Positions 1-10,045 are shown, counted from the stretch's first letter. The stretch: 64,000 nt of DNA from Sphingobium sp. OAS761 (GCF_024168485.1 NZ_JALJVY010000004.1:186001-250000); one strand, 5' to 3'. Numbers and translations: made by a program. Notes: generated by a model not told the origin, from the letters alone.

Positions 1-1067
1 CCGCGTGCGTCGAAGTTCGAGCGGCTGGCGATGCCGGCAAGATACATCGAAAGCCGCGAATCCGCGCGCCCCAGTGGCCGCGCCGCCGCCATGTCGCCGC
101 CCGGCAGCAGGCGCGCAAGGAACCGACCGGACTGCTGGAAGCCCATCGCCTGCGCTGCGGGATGGACCCGGCCATAGGCGGCGAAGGGAATGTCGATGGT
201 GATCGTGCCAGTGGAAGTGACCGTGCGGTTCACCGTGTGGGTGACGTAGACGTCTTCAAGAAAGAACGTGCTGAAGTTGGTCTCGTCGTCGCCGACTGCG
301 TAGGTAAGCCCGCCTTCGCAAGTCGTCAGGAATTCGTCGCAGCGGCCACGCTTGCCCACGATAATGTTCGCCGGACCGAAGGTAATGATGGTGACGACGT
401 AGGTGTCGCGCGCCGTGATCGCCGACACGCGGAATTCGGTGATGTCCTCGACGATACCGGCGCGTGTCACAACCGCTGACAGGCGGCGACCGGGGAGCGA
501 GAGCGCGCCAATCTGATCAAGCGCTGCGGCCTGCGCCGAGACGGAATCCGGTGCCGACGCGCTGGAACGTATGACCCCGCCCGCGCGCACATTCGCAGTG
601 ATGCCGCCGCCGATATTGCTTGTGATTGTCCGTGTCGTTTCGAACAACCGATATGCCGCCGATCCGCCGAATACGTCCGTAGTGGAATTTTCCTGACCGG
701 GCGTACTGCCGGCATCGCCCGTCTCGAATCCGTAACGCGAAGTCGCCGAACCCAAGAACACGATGCCGCCAGGGGCAGAAATTTGTGTGCGCGGGAAGAA
801 GTCCGGATCGACATCGCGCAAGTCGGTGAAGACGATGTTGAGGCCGCGCTCCGAACTGACGACGGTGGCCCGCAGCGTCTCGGTGCCGTTGCCGATATTC
901 ATCGTATAGGGCCGTCCGTCCGGGCCATAGATCACCGGCCCCACCGATCCGACCACCAGCGGCGGCGGATCGGTGTCGGCGGCTTCCTGCGCGGCGGCGG
1001 GGAGCGAGCAGGTCAGGGCGGCAAGGGCGGTTGCGGACGCCAATGCGGCGCGGGACAGGCGGATCAT
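1..1067 (-). CDS. Secreted protein of unknown function, C-terminus beyond the window
   Basis: An open frame on the minus strand starts at 1067 and stays open to the left edge, so about 355 residues are visible and the C-terminus is missing. It begins with a signal peptide (MIRLSRAALASATALAALTC, then an AAAQ cleavage region), so it is exported. The start is supported by AAGGGAG about seven bases upstream. The mature part is rich in Thr, Ser and Gly and looks beta-rich. I do not recognise the family. It lies 70 bases downstream of the autotransporter on the same strand and is probably co-transcribed with it, so a cell-surface role is likely but inferred. Confidence 0.75.
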   Translation of the reverse strand, partial: MIRLSRAALASATALAALTCSLPAAAQEAADTDPPPLVVGSVGPVIYGPDGRPYTMNIGNGTETLRATVVSSERGLNIVFTDLRDVDPDFFPRTQISAPGGIVFLGSATSRYGFETGDAGSTPGQENSTTDVFGGSAAYRLFETTRTITSNIGGGITANVRAGGVIRSSASAPDSVSAQAAALDQIGALSLPGRRLSAVVTRAGIVEDITEFRVSAITARDTYVVTIITFGPANIIVGKRGRCDEFLTTCEGGLTYAVGDDETNFSTFFLEDVYVTHTVNRTVTSTGTITIDIPFAAYGRVHPAAQAMGFQQSGRFLARLLPGGDMAAARPLGRADSRLSMYLAGIASRSNFDAR

Positions 1068-1137
1068 GGGACATCTCCCTTCATGTCTGGAAAAGGTGCC
1101 GGGGCGTCTCGTGCCGCGCCCCGGCGGGCACTGCGCC

Positions 1138-4100
1138 TCACCAGCGGATGGCGAGGCCGATCAGGCCGGCATGGCTGGTGTAGCCGCTGCCGAACTGGCC
1201 ATCGTAGCGCAGCATGAGGCTGGCGTGGGCGGACAGGTCCACCACGGCCCGTGCTCCGATCAGGGCGCTGTCGGGCTCTGAGGGTGCGTTCATGGCGAGC
1301 GTGCGCGCAGGCGCGAGGGCGAAGGCGACCGGGACCGAGCGGTCGTCTCCGCTCAGGACCGCCTGGTAGCGCGCCGAGGCGGCGAGTTCGAAGCCCTTGC
1401 CCTTGCGGACCACCTCCAGCCCCGCCGATCCGCGCCAGCGGTGCGCCTTCTGCGCACCGACGACGAGCCCCAGCGTATCGCTTTCGGTAAAACCGTCCGA
1501 ATGGACCGAGACCAGATCGATCCCTGCCACCGGGCGCAGCGTCCACGGCCCGCTCTCAAAGCCGTAGCCCACCTCCAGCGCCGCCCCGGACACGCGAATG
1601 CCGTAGCGCGCGGCGGAGGAACCGACGATAGTGCGCGTGGTCTCGGCATGGCCCTTGCCGTAACTTGCCGCAAGCGCCGCGGTGAAGCCGCCGCTCTCGA
1701 CCTGCAGCGCGGCCGCGCCCTCGGTCAGGGTGACGTCGCCGTTCTCCAGCGCGCCGGGCACATCAATGTCGAGCTTGCCGTGGTCCGCGCCCAGCGCCAG
1801 CGATATACCCGGCGCCAGTTGCAGGTTCACGCCAGCCGCGAAGCCATAGGCATCGCGCCGCCCGCGCTGGCGGACCTGGAAGCCATAACCTTCGGCCCAG
1901 CCCGCATTCACCGGCCTTGGCGCCGCGATCCGCGAGAGCATGCGCCCGCCAAGGTCGAACAGTCCCGATTGCACCTCGGCATGGATCTCGCCCACCGCAG
2001 CGACCTGCCCGGTGAGTTCGTAAGTTTCGCTCAGCGTGGTGGTGACGGTGTCGGTGCGCGACTGATTGATGGAGTAGACGGTATCCACATTGGTGTTCGT
2101 GTTTATCTGGCCGGCGTTGACGGTGTAGGCGGTCGCGCTTCCCGCGCTGCATGTGGGTGCCGTCGGGCCGGGCAGCGCCGATATCCCCGTGCACACGGTG
2201 CGCGCGCCAATGGTCGTGCTACCTGGCCCGACGACGATCTCCGCGCTGGTCGTTGCGGTCGGATTGCCCGCCAGCGAATAGACCGTGGTCGATGTGGTCG
2301 ACGTCGTGGTGGTCGAGGCGGTACGGACCGGGTTGCCGATGATCACGCCGGGCCCACCCGCGGTGGTGATGGCTGCGCGCGCCGCGGTCACGCCGTTCTG
2401 GACGGCGGAGCTGGCAACGGCTTCGGTGAAGGTCTGGTTGTACAGCGGCTGTCCGCCCTCGATTTTCCCGATGATCCGCGTCTGGAAGGTGTCAATCCGG
2501 TTGGTCGTCGCGGTCGGCGCGAGCAAGACGATGCTTTCCGTAGTCGAGGCGGTCGCTGTGATGCCGGTCTGTTGGTCGAGAACCAAATAGACGTTGTTGG
2601 GATCATAGGTCAGTCGCGCGGTCGAATCCGGGTTCGTGGACAAGGCGGCGAATGTGCCCGTCACGCCGCCGGCGGCGTTGAGCAATGTGTAGGTGCCCTG
2701 TTCGAGGACCACGCCGGTCGCGAACGCCGCCACGCTGCCTGCCAGTGTCGCTGTGCCCGTCACGTTGACCCGGTCGTTGACCCCGTTGCCGATGTCGACC
2801 CGGAACAGGCTGCCGCTGTTGGCCACGAAGGTCAGGTCGCCATTGACGGTGAGCGTGCCGATCGCCCCGTCGCCGCCGGGCGAAAGCGTGCCGAACATGG
2901 TGAGGCCGCCGGTCGTGCCCGTGCCCTCCAGCCGCGCGCCGCCGTTGACGACGAAGGCGGTGCCGGAAAGGTCGCCGTTCACAACTGTCGTCCCGCCGAA
3001 CAGCGAGAAATTGCCAGTGCTCCCGGTACCGCCGCCGCCAGTCAGGATCAGCTTGTTGGCGCCGATCTTGTCGAACACCGAAAAGCCGAAATACTGCTCG
3101 CCCGCTTGCGCCGCGCCGCCCTTGTTGATCAGGCTCCAGTCGAAGGTCATGTCGGCGCCGGAAGCGGTGTTGCCGAAGCTCAGGCGGTTGATGCCGCTAC
3201 CGCCCAGAACCGTGCCATTGGTTACGCTGCCGGCGAAGATCGTGTAGCCCATGTTCGTCGTCGCCGCGCGCATGTCGATGGCGACACCGCCGGTGCCGGT
3301 GATCGTCCCCTGGTTGGAGATGAAGGTGCCCTGCGAGCCCGTGGCCCCGAGCACAGCGATACCGGTCGTACCCGAGATCGTCCCCATATTGTTGACGACC
3401 ACCGCCCCGCGCCCCTGGATCGCGGTGGTATTGTCAGCGATCAGGCTGCCGTTATTGGTGACCTGCGTCTGGCTAGATGGCTGGTCGAGGAAGTAGACCG
3501 CCGCGGCATTGCCGGTGCCGCTCGTATGCACCTGCGCGCCGGCGTCCAGTGTCAGGCGTCCGGCGAATGCGCCGAACACGATCCCGGCTGCATCCTTGCC
3601 GCTGGTATCAATCCGCCCGGTGCCGTTCACGGCGATGGTGTTCGCCGTCGCCGAACTCGATCCGCCAAGCGCGGCGACGCCGGAGGCCCCCGCGCCCGTA
3701 GTCATGGTCGAGCCTGCGACCGTGATCGAATTGCTTGGCCCCTGCCCGAAGATGCCCAGCGCGTTGGCCCCGCTGGTGGTGATCGAGCCGGTGGTTCCGA
3801 GCAGGATCGAGGCATTGCCGCCGGTCGCGGTCAGCGTCTGCACCGCGCCGGTGCCCGCTCCGACATCGCCGGTCATGGAGATCGAGCCGGAAACATCGAT
3901 GAGACCCGTGCCGGCAGTGGTCAGGTAGATGCCCTGGGCGTTGGTTGATATGCTGCCGCCGTCACGCAACATGATGCTGGCCCCCGGGCCGGAATAGCTG
4001 ACGCCGATGCCGCGTGCGGTGATCGAACCCGCAATATCGACCTGGCTACTCTCGGTAGCGCTGCCGCTGGTGGTACTGATGCCAATGCCGCCGCCGTTGG

Positions 4101-4422
4101 CGGTAGTGATGCGGCTGCCCGCGGCCATGGTCACGTTCGCGCCCTCGCCCAGACGGATGACCGGGAAGCCGGTTGTACCGGCGAGCGAAATCGCGGACCC
4201 GGCGAGCATGTTCACAGTGACATTGCGGGGCAGCGTGGTCGCGTCAGCGGTAGTCAGCGGCCCGATCCCGGCGGTGTCCGGGTTGGACGCAGAGGTATCG
4301 CAGGTTACGGTTTCGCCATCTGCCGGCAGATTGTTGGAACACCGCGCAAACGCGGCCTGACTGGTGGAAATTCCGAACAAGGCGACCGTCGTCAATAACG
4401 CGGATCGTTTCAAATATATCAT
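1138..4422 (-). CDS. Autotransporter (type Va secretion) with beta-helix passenger
   Basis: This 1094-residue protein has a signal peptide at residues 1-26. A long Gly/Ser/Thr/Asn-rich passenger of short repeats (many GSITT, GTISG and DNTTAI-like turns) runs to about residue 620, typical of a right-handed beta-helix. A low-complexity Thr-rich linker follows at about 620-790. The last 270 residues form an autotransporter beta-barrel ending in an aromatic residue (LIGLAIRW), as needed for BAM-dependent insertion. Known family members export the passenger to the cell surface. The passenger function, adhesin or otherwise, cannot be read from sequence. Confidence 0.9.
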   Translation of the reverse strand: MIYLKRSALLTTVALFGISTSQAAFARCSNNLPADGETVTCDTSASNPDTAGIGPLTTADATTLPRNVTVNMLAGSAISLAGTTGFPVIRLGEGANVTMAAGSRITTANGGGIGISTTSGSATESSQVDIAGSITARGIGVSYSGPGASIMLRDGGSISTNAQGIYLTTAGTGLIDVSGSISMTGDVGAGTGAVQTLTATGGNASILLGTTGSITTSGANALGIFGQGPSNSITVAGSTMTTGAGASGVAALGGSSSATANTIAVNGTGRIDTSGKDAAGIVFGAFAGRLTLDAGAQVHTSGTGNAAAVYFLDQPSSQTQVTNNGSLIADNTTAIQGRGAVVVNNMGTISGTTGIAVLGATGSQGTFISNQGTITGTGGVAIDMRAATTNMGYTIFAGSVTNGTVLGGSGINRLSFGNTASGADMTFDWSLINKGGAAQAGEQYFGFSVFDKIGANKLILTGGGGTGSTGNFSLFGGTTVVNGDLSGTAFVVNGGARLEGTGTTGGLTMFGTLSPGGDGAIGTLTVNGDLTFVANSGSLFRVDIGNGVNDRVNVTGTATLAGSVAAFATGVVLEQGTYTLLNAAGGVTGTFAALSTNPDSTARLTYDPNNVYLVLDQQTGITATASTTESIVLLAPTATTNRIDTFQTRIIGKIEGGQPLYNQTFTEAVASSAVQNGVTAARAAITTAGGPGVIIGNPVRTASTTTTSTTSTTVYSLAGNPTATTSAEIVVGPGSTTIGARTVCTGISALPGPTAPTCSAGSATAYTVNAGQINTNTNVDTVYSINQSRTDTVTTTLSETYELTGQVAAVGEIHAEVQSGLFDLGGRMLSRIAAPRPVNAGWAEGYGFQVRQRGRRDAYGFAAGVNLQLAPGISLALGADHGKLDIDVPGALENGDVTLTEGAAALQVESGGFTAALAASYGKGHAETTRTIVGSSAARYGIRVSGAALEVGYGFESGPWTLRPVAGIDLVSVHSDGFTESDTLGLVVGAQKAHRWRGSAGLEVVRKGKGFELAASARYQAVLSGDDRSVPVAFALAPARTLAMNAPSEPDSALIGARAVVDLSAHASLMLRYDGQFGSGYTSHAGLIGLAIRW

Positions 4423-4578
4423 GATGGCACCCCCTCAGTCGCAAGACAAAAGGCTTAGGCGTCATCGACGGAATAACGGGATCAGGCCAAATCACCGTTT
4501 TTCGATACATAAGGCTAAATTTGAGACAGCCGATGTCCATCAGGGCTAGTATCATCGGCTCTGTTGCGAACTTTCGTC

Positions 4579-4948
4579 CGGATGCCTGCTGCCGGTTTGG
4601 TCGACACCGAGACAAGGCGTTTTCACCTATCGGAGAGCAGGAATGCAGAGAAGGAAGTTCAGTCGCGCGTTCAAGCTCGAGGCGGTAAGATGGGTCCGTG
4701 GGCGGGGTATTGCTGTTGCGCAGACTGCCCGTGGTCTGGATATGCACGAGAATGGGCTGCGCATATGGGTTCAGGAGTTTTCCGCCGATCCGGTGCAGGC
4801 CTTTCCCGGCAACGGTCAGATGAAGCCGGAGCAGTTGGAGATAGAGCAGCTGCGCCGCGAACCGGCCAAGCTGAAGGCGGAAAGAGACATACCAAAAAAA
4901 GCCGCCGCCTAATCCGCGAGGGACTCGATATGAAGTTCAGCTTTTAGA
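4579..4948 (+). mobile_element. Remnant of an IS3-family insertion sequence
   Basis: The segment holds the left end and orfA of an IS3-family element. The putative end, with GGTTTGGTCGACACC, lies shortly before orfA. After orfA the normal start of orfB is visible (ATGAAGTTCAGCTTT encoding MKFSF), but homology stops at once with a TAG, and no right inverted repeat or orfB body follows. The element cannot transpose by itself. Its right side abuts a truncated PepSY gene, which suggests a deletion or a later rearrangement. Confidence 0.75.
4643..4912 (+). pseudogene. IS3-family transposase OrfA, C-terminally truncated
   Basis: The 89 residues form the helix-turn-helix of IS3 OrfA (RRKFSRAFKLEAVRWVRGRG at the N-terminus) followed by the leucine-zipper stretch (EQLEIEQLRREPAKLKAERD). 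Family members continue through KKAAAYFAR-like sequence; here a TAA follows KKAAA directly, where a Tyr codon TAC is expected. A proline (RREPAK) replaces the usual valine in the zipper. With no orfB present, this is a non-functional relic. Confidence 0.8.
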
Positions 4949-5090
4949 GCCCGTTCCGAAATTTGTTGAGCAATACCAGCATGTTGTGATTCACGCCGTC
5001 CTGCGAGAGATGGAGTGAACGATGGCATGGACTGGGAAACCACCATTGCATCATCCACGGCATGGGCCACCATCGCCTCCATCCGCATGC

Positions 5091-5378
5091 TCACCCGCAG
5101 AACTGCAAGGTACTGCTACAGTCGAGAAACTTCCGAGTCAGGCACTTAGCCAGCATCGCATCGAGCGACTTCAGGCCGGGATCGTCGCTGGAGGAAGGGG
5201 CGCCCGACGCCGCCGATTGGTCCGGCTCGCCAGACACCGCGTCGATTTCATCGTGGAAGATCAGCGGCAGGCCGGTGATGCACAGCATCAGCAGGAAAAG
5301 CGTGCAGATCAGGCTGGTCCATTTATGGACGAGGTACCAGGCGCGGATGGTGCCACGTGTCATTACGAAGCGGTTCAT
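5091..5378 (-). pseudogene. Truncated PepSY-associated membrane protein
   Basis: The 95-residue frame starts like PepSY-TM proteins: a short cytoplasmic lead, WYLVHKWTSLICTLFLLMLC, and one transmembrane helix followed by LPLIFHDEID. From about residue 75 the sequence no longer resembles the family and it stops at 5091; full-length members are 350-500 residues. The break faces the IS3 remnant, so the gene was probably cut by a transposition-linked deletion. A complete, different PepSY protein is encoded at 8497-10029. Confidence 0.7.
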
Positions 5379-5663
5379 TTCTACTAATGCGACCTATTCG
5401 CGATAGCGGCATCTTCGCGAGCACTCAATAGCGCGGAGAAATTTTGACGCGCCTGTGTGCGAAGATCAGGTGTTTTGCTCCATTGAAGGTTTTGAGCGTG
5501 CACCTGCCTTTCGGCATACAGTCAGAGAATGATAAGAATGTCCCAGGATCAGCCTTGAGGCCATATCCCCAGCGTAGCTCCAAAACCTCTGAACCGAACA
5601 TTGAAGATGCGATTGACTCGCATTATACGATTGGCTTAAGCGATCCCCGTTCACGGGGGCCTT

Positions 5664-7925
5664 ATGAAGCAACATTATCTTTTTTCCGCGTCGCTGTTTG
5701 CTGCACTGGCAACTTCTTCTGCCGTAGCGGCGAACGAAACACCATCTTCGGACGATCAGAATGAGATCATCGTCACCGGCGAAAAGGCGGCCCGGAGCCT
5801 GCAGAAGACGACCGCTTCGGTCAGTGTGACCTCTGAAAGGAAACTGACCGAAGAAAATATCCTGACCATCCAGGACGTCTACAACCGGACGGCCAATGTG
5901 TCCGAAACCTATGGTTCCTCGGGTTTCTCGATCCGTGGCATCGACCAGCGGGGCGTTTCGGGGGGTGGTGACGCGGCGACAGCGACCGTGTTCGTCGATG
6001 GCGCGCCGGTGCCGCAGGATGTGCTGTCGAACGGACCCACCGACATGTGGGATGTGGCGCAGGTGGAGATTTTCCGCGGGCCACAATCGACCATCCAGGG
6101 TCTCAATGCGCTGGCTGGCGCGGTGCATATCCGTACCCAAGACCCGACTTTCAACTGGACCGTGAAGGCCCGCGCGCTGGTCTCCTCCTTCGACACCTCG
6201 CAGTTCGCCGTCGCTGGGGGCGGCCCGCTGGTGCCGGGCGAACTCGCCTTCCGCGTTGCGGCCGAGAAGCGGGATTCGGATGGCTATATCCGCAATGTCA
6301 CGCGCAATGCACCGGAAAGCCCGGTCGATTCCACATCGATCAGGAGCAAGCTGCTGTGGACGCCTTCCGCCCTTCCAGGTTTTGAGGCGCGCCTGAGCTA
6401 CCATCATTTCGAAACGAAGGGTGGCTATCTCTTCACTTATGTCGATGCGACGGTACCCGACTATTTCGATAATCGCACCAACCCGTCGGATTACCCCAAC
6501 AGCAGCGATGTCGACAACGATCAGGTAACGCTGGACCTGCGCTATGATCTGGGCGGCGGCCTGTCGCTCAGCACGCTCGGTACCTGGACCGATACCGACT
6601 TCACCCGAAAATATGATGGCGACTCATCGGCCGCCAGCATCGCCTACAGCGATATCGCGGGCGGGGCGGAAATATTCACCCAGGAACTGCGCCTCAATTA
6701 TGAAGGCGATCGGCTGAGCGGCCTTGCCGGACTGTTCTACTATAATCGCGACCAATATCGGCGTTCGCATCAGGTGACCTTGGTGCCGACGCCCGGCCCG
6801 ACCATCGCGAACCTGTTGACCCCCGCATTGGGTGCTCAGACAGCGACGCAGGTCGCGACCCTCTACACCGCCGCGCTACCCAACATTCCGGTGGATTACA
6901 CGTCAGATTTTCCGACCAAGGTCGAGACGATGGCCCTGTTCGCCGACGCGCGCTATCGGCTGACCGGCCGGCTCTCGCTGCTTGGCGGCTTCCGTTATGA
7001 TCGCGAACGCAACAAGATCGGCGGCGAGGCGAATGCGCGCTTCGTCGGTACGTTGCCGAACCCGGCGGACTATGGCCCGCTGGCGCCAGCCTTCGTCGGC
7101 GTCAATGCTGCCGTGCTTGGGCTCGTGGCCGATGCCAATGGCTCCGCCCCTGCCGGCACGCGCACCTTCAACGCTTTCCTGCCCAAGGCGGGTGTGGAAA
7201 TGGCCTGGACACCCGACATCGCCACGGCCTTTGTCGCGCAGCGTGGCTATCGCTCTGGGGGCAGCGGTTTCAACACCGCCCGATCGCAGCTCTTTCCCTA
7301 TGATCCGGAATTTACCTGGAACTATGAACTGTCGCTGCGCTCTGCCTGGCTCGATGGTCGCCTGACCGTCAATGCCAACGCCTTCTACATCGACTGGACC
7401 GACCAGCAGACCACAGCGAACTTCGGCAACGGTCTCTATGACACCCATACCGTCAACGCCGGCAAGTCGCATCTCTACGGCTTCGAACTGGAGTTGGGGC
7501 ATCGAGTCTCGCCCGCGTTCGACTGGTATGCGAGCGTCGGGCATACGCGCACGAAGTTCGACAGCTTCGTGACCGATGTGGGGTCCATTACCGATCTGTC
7601 GGGCCTGGAATTCCCTTACGCCCCGAGATGGACCTTGGCGGGCGGCGCCAATATGCGGTTCGGCGGCGGCTTCAACGCCAATATCAACGCGAGCTATCGC
7701 AGCGCGGTCTACACGGACGTGGCCATCCCGCAGGCAGATAACCGGGTCGGCGCGCGCACGCTGGTCAACGCCCGCATCGGCTACGAGACCAAGCATTGGA
7801 GCCTGTCGCTGTTCGCGAACAACCTGTTCGACGAGAAGTACGACCAGTATCTCAACAGCTTCACCAACTTCGCCGTCATCGGTGCACCGCGCAGCGTGGG
7901 CGTCATCCTGGAAGCCGGCTTTTGA
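5664..7925 (+). CDS. TonB-dependent outer-membrane receptor
   Basis: The protein has 753 residues. A signal peptide (residues 1-22, ending AVAA) precedes a TonB-box-like NEIIVTGEKA, then a plug domain (FSIRGIDQRG; VEIFRGPQST) and a 22-strand-type barrel ending in LEAGF with a terminal aromatic. Such receptors import siderophores, metals or other scarce compounds using TonB energy. The genes that follow at once (a small membrane protein and a PepSY membrane protein) are companions often seen with siderophore or iron receptors, so iron or another metal is the best guess. It overlaps the next gene by a few bases. Confidence 0.92.
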   Translation: MKQHYLFSASLFAALATSSAVAANETPSSDDQNEIIVTGEKAARSLQKTTASVSVTSERKLTEENILTIQDVYNRTANVSETYGSSGFSIRGIDQRGVSGGGDAATATVFVDGAPVPQDVLSNGPTDMWDVAQVEIFRGPQSTIQGLNALAGAVHIRTQDPTFNWTVKARALVSSFDTSQFAVAGGGPLVPGELAFRVAAEKRDSDGYIRNVTRNAPESPVDSTSIRSKLLWTPSALPGFEARLSYHHFETKGGYLFTYVDATVPDYFDNRTNPSDYPNSSDVDNDQVTLDLRYDLGGGLSLSTLGTWTDTDFTRKYDGDSSAASIAYSDIAGGAEIFTQELRLNYEGDRLSGLAGLFYYNRDQYRRSHQVTLVPTPGPTIANLLTPALGAQTATQVATLYTAALPNIPVDYTSDFPTKVETMALFADARYRLTGRLSLLGGFRYDRERNKIGGEANARFVGTLPNPADYGPLAPAFVGVNAAVLGLVADANGSAPAGTRTFNAFLPKAGVEMAWTPDIATAFVAQRGYRSGGSGFNTARSQLFPYDPEFTWNYELSLRSAWLDGRLTVNANAFYIDWTDQQTTANFGNGLYDTHTVNAGKSHLYGFELELGHRVSPAFDWYASVGHTRTKFDSFVTDVGSITDLSGLEFPYAPRWTLAGGANMRFGGGFNANINASYRSAVYTDVAIPQADNRVGARTLVNARIGYETKHWSLSLFANNLFDEKYDQYLNSFTNFAVIGAPRSVGVILEAGF

Positions 7926-8500
7926 GCCCCGTAACGCCCCTCGCCGCGATGGCGCTCATTCTCGGCAGCTCTGCTGCCGGCGCCTGGATGCTGCGCCGCG
8001 CCTGGAGCCGCAAGGCCGGCAAGGCGCCGTGGCGATGGGCAGGGCTTTGCATGCTCTTGCTCGCGATCATCGTTGCCGCCTCAATGCTGGGCAAAGGACG
8101 CGGAACATTCACGGCCATCACGCTGATGGGCGTCGCCGGACTCAGCGTGGTCGCTTCTGGCTACACCATGAGGCCCCCCAAGGCAGGTCGCGCGGCGCGG
8201 GATGGCTTGGCGCCCGAACCGGCGGAGCGGGCGCCAAGCGCGTGGCGCACCACGTTGCGTTGGTCGCTGGCCGGGCCGATCGGCATGGTGGCGGCGATGA
8301 GCCTGGGCATCAGCTATGCCGTCTGGGCGCCGGGCGAGGCGCAGACGCGGCTCCTGATCGGTGGGCTGATCGTGCCGCTGGCCTGGGGCGGTGCCATGGC
8401 CTGGACCCTGGCCGATAGCCGTATCCGGCGCGCGACAGCCGTTTTGGTGGGAACTGCCATTGCCGGCTTCGGCGCAGCCATGCTCAGGGGATTTACATGA
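7922..8500 (+). CDS. Multi-pass membrane protein linked to TonB receptor and PepSY gene
   Basis: About 192 residues with roughly five hydrophobic helices. The start is uncertain: TTG at 7922 overlaps the receptor stop codon and has GGAAG nine bases upstream, while ATG at 7949 lacks a visible ribosome site. The two halves resemble the small DUF3325-like and DUF3649-like membrane proteins found beside iron-regulated TonB receptors, as if fused, but I am only moderately sure of that match. It shares an ATGA overlap with the next gene, so the three genes form one operon. Confidence 0.7.
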   Translation: MSPVTPLAAMALILGSSAAGAWMLRRAWSRKAGKAPWRWAGLCMLLLAIIVAASMLGKGRGTFTAITLMGVAGLSVVASGYTMRPPKAGRAARDGLAPEPAERAPSAWRTTLRWSLAGPIGMVAAMSLGISYAVWAPGEAQTRLLIGGLIVPLAWGGAMAWTLADSRIRRATAVLVGTAIAGFGAAMLRGFT

Positions 8501-10029
8501 CGAAGGGAACAAAGGGCACCGGCTTTCCATCGGCTGATCTCGTGCGCGCCGTGCTCAAGGGACATAGCGGCCTCGGCCTTGCCTTTGCCGCGCTGCTGTA
8601 TCTCATATGCCTGACCGGAACGATCGCGGTTTTCGCCAATGAATTCCAGCGCTGGGAGAACCCGGCAGCGGAGCATATGGAAACGATGTCCGGGGAGGCT
8701 GCCCAGGCCGCCTATCGCACCGCGCTGGACCGCGCGGAAGGGCCGGTCGAGCATGTGCTCATCATCATGCCGAGCGAGGATCGCCCCTGGCCGACCATTC
8801 GGGTCGATGCCAAGGATGGGAGCCAGACAAGCTGGGTTGCTGACAACTCCGGGCGCATCACGGGCAAGGTTCGCGAGAGCTGGACGAAGTTCCTGACGCG
8901 CCTGCACATCAATCTCCATCTGCCGCGAAGCTGGGGCGGTTTCATCGTCGGCCTGGCCGGGGTTGCCCTGCTCTCTTCGCTCATCTCGGGCGTGCTGGCA
9001 CATCCGCGCATCTTTCGCGACGCGTTCCACCTTCGGCTGGGCGGTTCGCGGCGGTTGCAGGAGGCCGACATTCACAACCGCATCGGTGTGTGGGGGCTGC
9101 CCTTCCACCTGATCGTATCTCTGACCGGCGCACTGCTTGGTCTCAGCACCATCATCATCGGCGCGCTCGGAATGGCGGTGTTCCAGGGCGACACGGCCAA
9201 GGTCTATGCCATCTTCACGCCCCCTCATCCGGCAGAGGACGCGCGGCCCGCCCCACCGCTCGACCTGCGCCCAATGTTCACGCAGATAGCCGCGCGGGCG
9301 CCGCGCGGGCGCATCAGCTATCTCGCGGTCGAGCATCCCGCCGAAGTGGGTGGCGCTGCCATGTTCGAGGTAGACGATGGATCGTCCCGGCTCGCCAATG
9401 CGGACAGCTATGCTTTCGATCGCCAGGGCAAGCTCTATCATCAGCAGAAGGCAGCTGAAAACAATGCGGGTCAGCAGATACTGGGTTCGCTTGGGCCCCT
9501 GCACTTTGGCTGGTTCGGCGGCGGCATCATTAAGATCGCTTGTTCTCTGCTGGGCCTCGGGCTCACCTATCTCGCGGCCGGCGGCGTTACCATCTGGCTG
9601 GCGCGCAGGCGGGACAAGGGCCGGCCCGCACCCGGGTGGGAGCGGGTGTGGACCGCCCTCGTCTGGGGACAGCCAGTCGCGCTGACCGGCGCCGCGTTCA
9701 CGGCACTTTTTACGTCGTCGGTCACGCCGTTGATTTGGGTGTGGGCCGCCATAAGCATCGGCGCTCTTGCTGCCGCCGGTCTTTTCCGCCCCGCCACTTT
9801 ATCGCGGATCGGTAGCGCCATCACGGGCACGTTGTTGATAGTCCTGGCCACGGCTCATCCCACCTTCCTGGGGACAGGCGACAGCATGGCCCTGATCGTC
9901 GATGGCGCCCTCGCACTGATCGGGTTCATTTTGCTGGCAATCCTTGTCCTCAGAATCTCGGTGGTCAAAAAGATGTCCCGACTGAACGCCGACGAGCCCG
10001 ATCGTGGAGACTTGACGGTACGCGTTTGA
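8497..10029 (+). CDS. PepSY-associated transmembrane protein (iron-uptake type)
   Basis: The 510-residue protein has an N-terminal membrane helix (LAFAALLYLICLTGTIAVFA), a long periplasmic loop, a helix near residue 150, another pair near 210-230, and a C-terminal group of four or five helices after residue 340. This is the PepSY-TM layout seen in proteins paired with TonB siderophore receptors, some of which act as inner-membrane reductases for imported ferric complexes. Paired histidines in the helices (for example RLHINLHLP) could bind haem. The role is inferred from family and context. Confidence 0.85.
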   Translation: MTKGTKGTGFPSADLVRAVLKGHSGLGLAFAALLYLICLTGTIAVFANEFQRWENPAAEHMETMSGEAAQAAYRTALDRAEGPVEHVLIIMPSEDRPWPTIRVDAKDGSQTSWVADNSGRITGKVRESWTKFLTRLHINLHLPRSWGGFIVGLAGVALLSSLISGVLAHPRIFRDAFHLRLGGSRRLQEADIHNRIGVWGLPFHLIVSLTGALLGLSTIIIGALGMAVFQGDTAKVYAIFTPPHPAEDARPAPPLDLRPMFTQIAARAPRGRISYLAVEHPAEVGGAAMFEVDDGSSRLANADSYAFDRQGKLYHQQKAAENNAGQQILGSLGPLHFGWFGGGIIKIACSLLGLGLTYLAAGGVTIWLARRRDKGRPAPGWERVWTALVWGQPVALTGAAFTALFTSSVTPLIWVWAAISIGALAAAGLFRPATLSRIGSAITGTLLIVLATAHPTFLGTGDSMALIVDGALALIGFILLAILVLRISVVKKMSRLNADEPDRGDLTVRV

Positions 10030-10045
10030 CGAATGGAGATATTTT

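Noticed and set aside
1441-3948. Plus-strand frame of 835 codons opposite the autotransporter
   Set aside because: It is rich in Arg, Gly and Ala with no domain or signal, and is the antisense shadow of the GC-rich autotransporter gene.
1138-4422. CRISPR or satellite-like repeats in the passenger region
   Set aside because: Repeats are irregular protein-level beta-helix turns, not conserved DNA repeats with spacers.
4557-4571. GGCTCTGTTGCGAAC resembling an IS6-type terminal repeat
   Set aside because: Only about 14 bases match, with no partner repeat or transposase of that family nearby.
6903-7796. Minus-strand frame of 297 codons opposite the TonB receptor
   Set aside because: No recognisable motif; the receptor barrel on the other strand accounts for the sequence.
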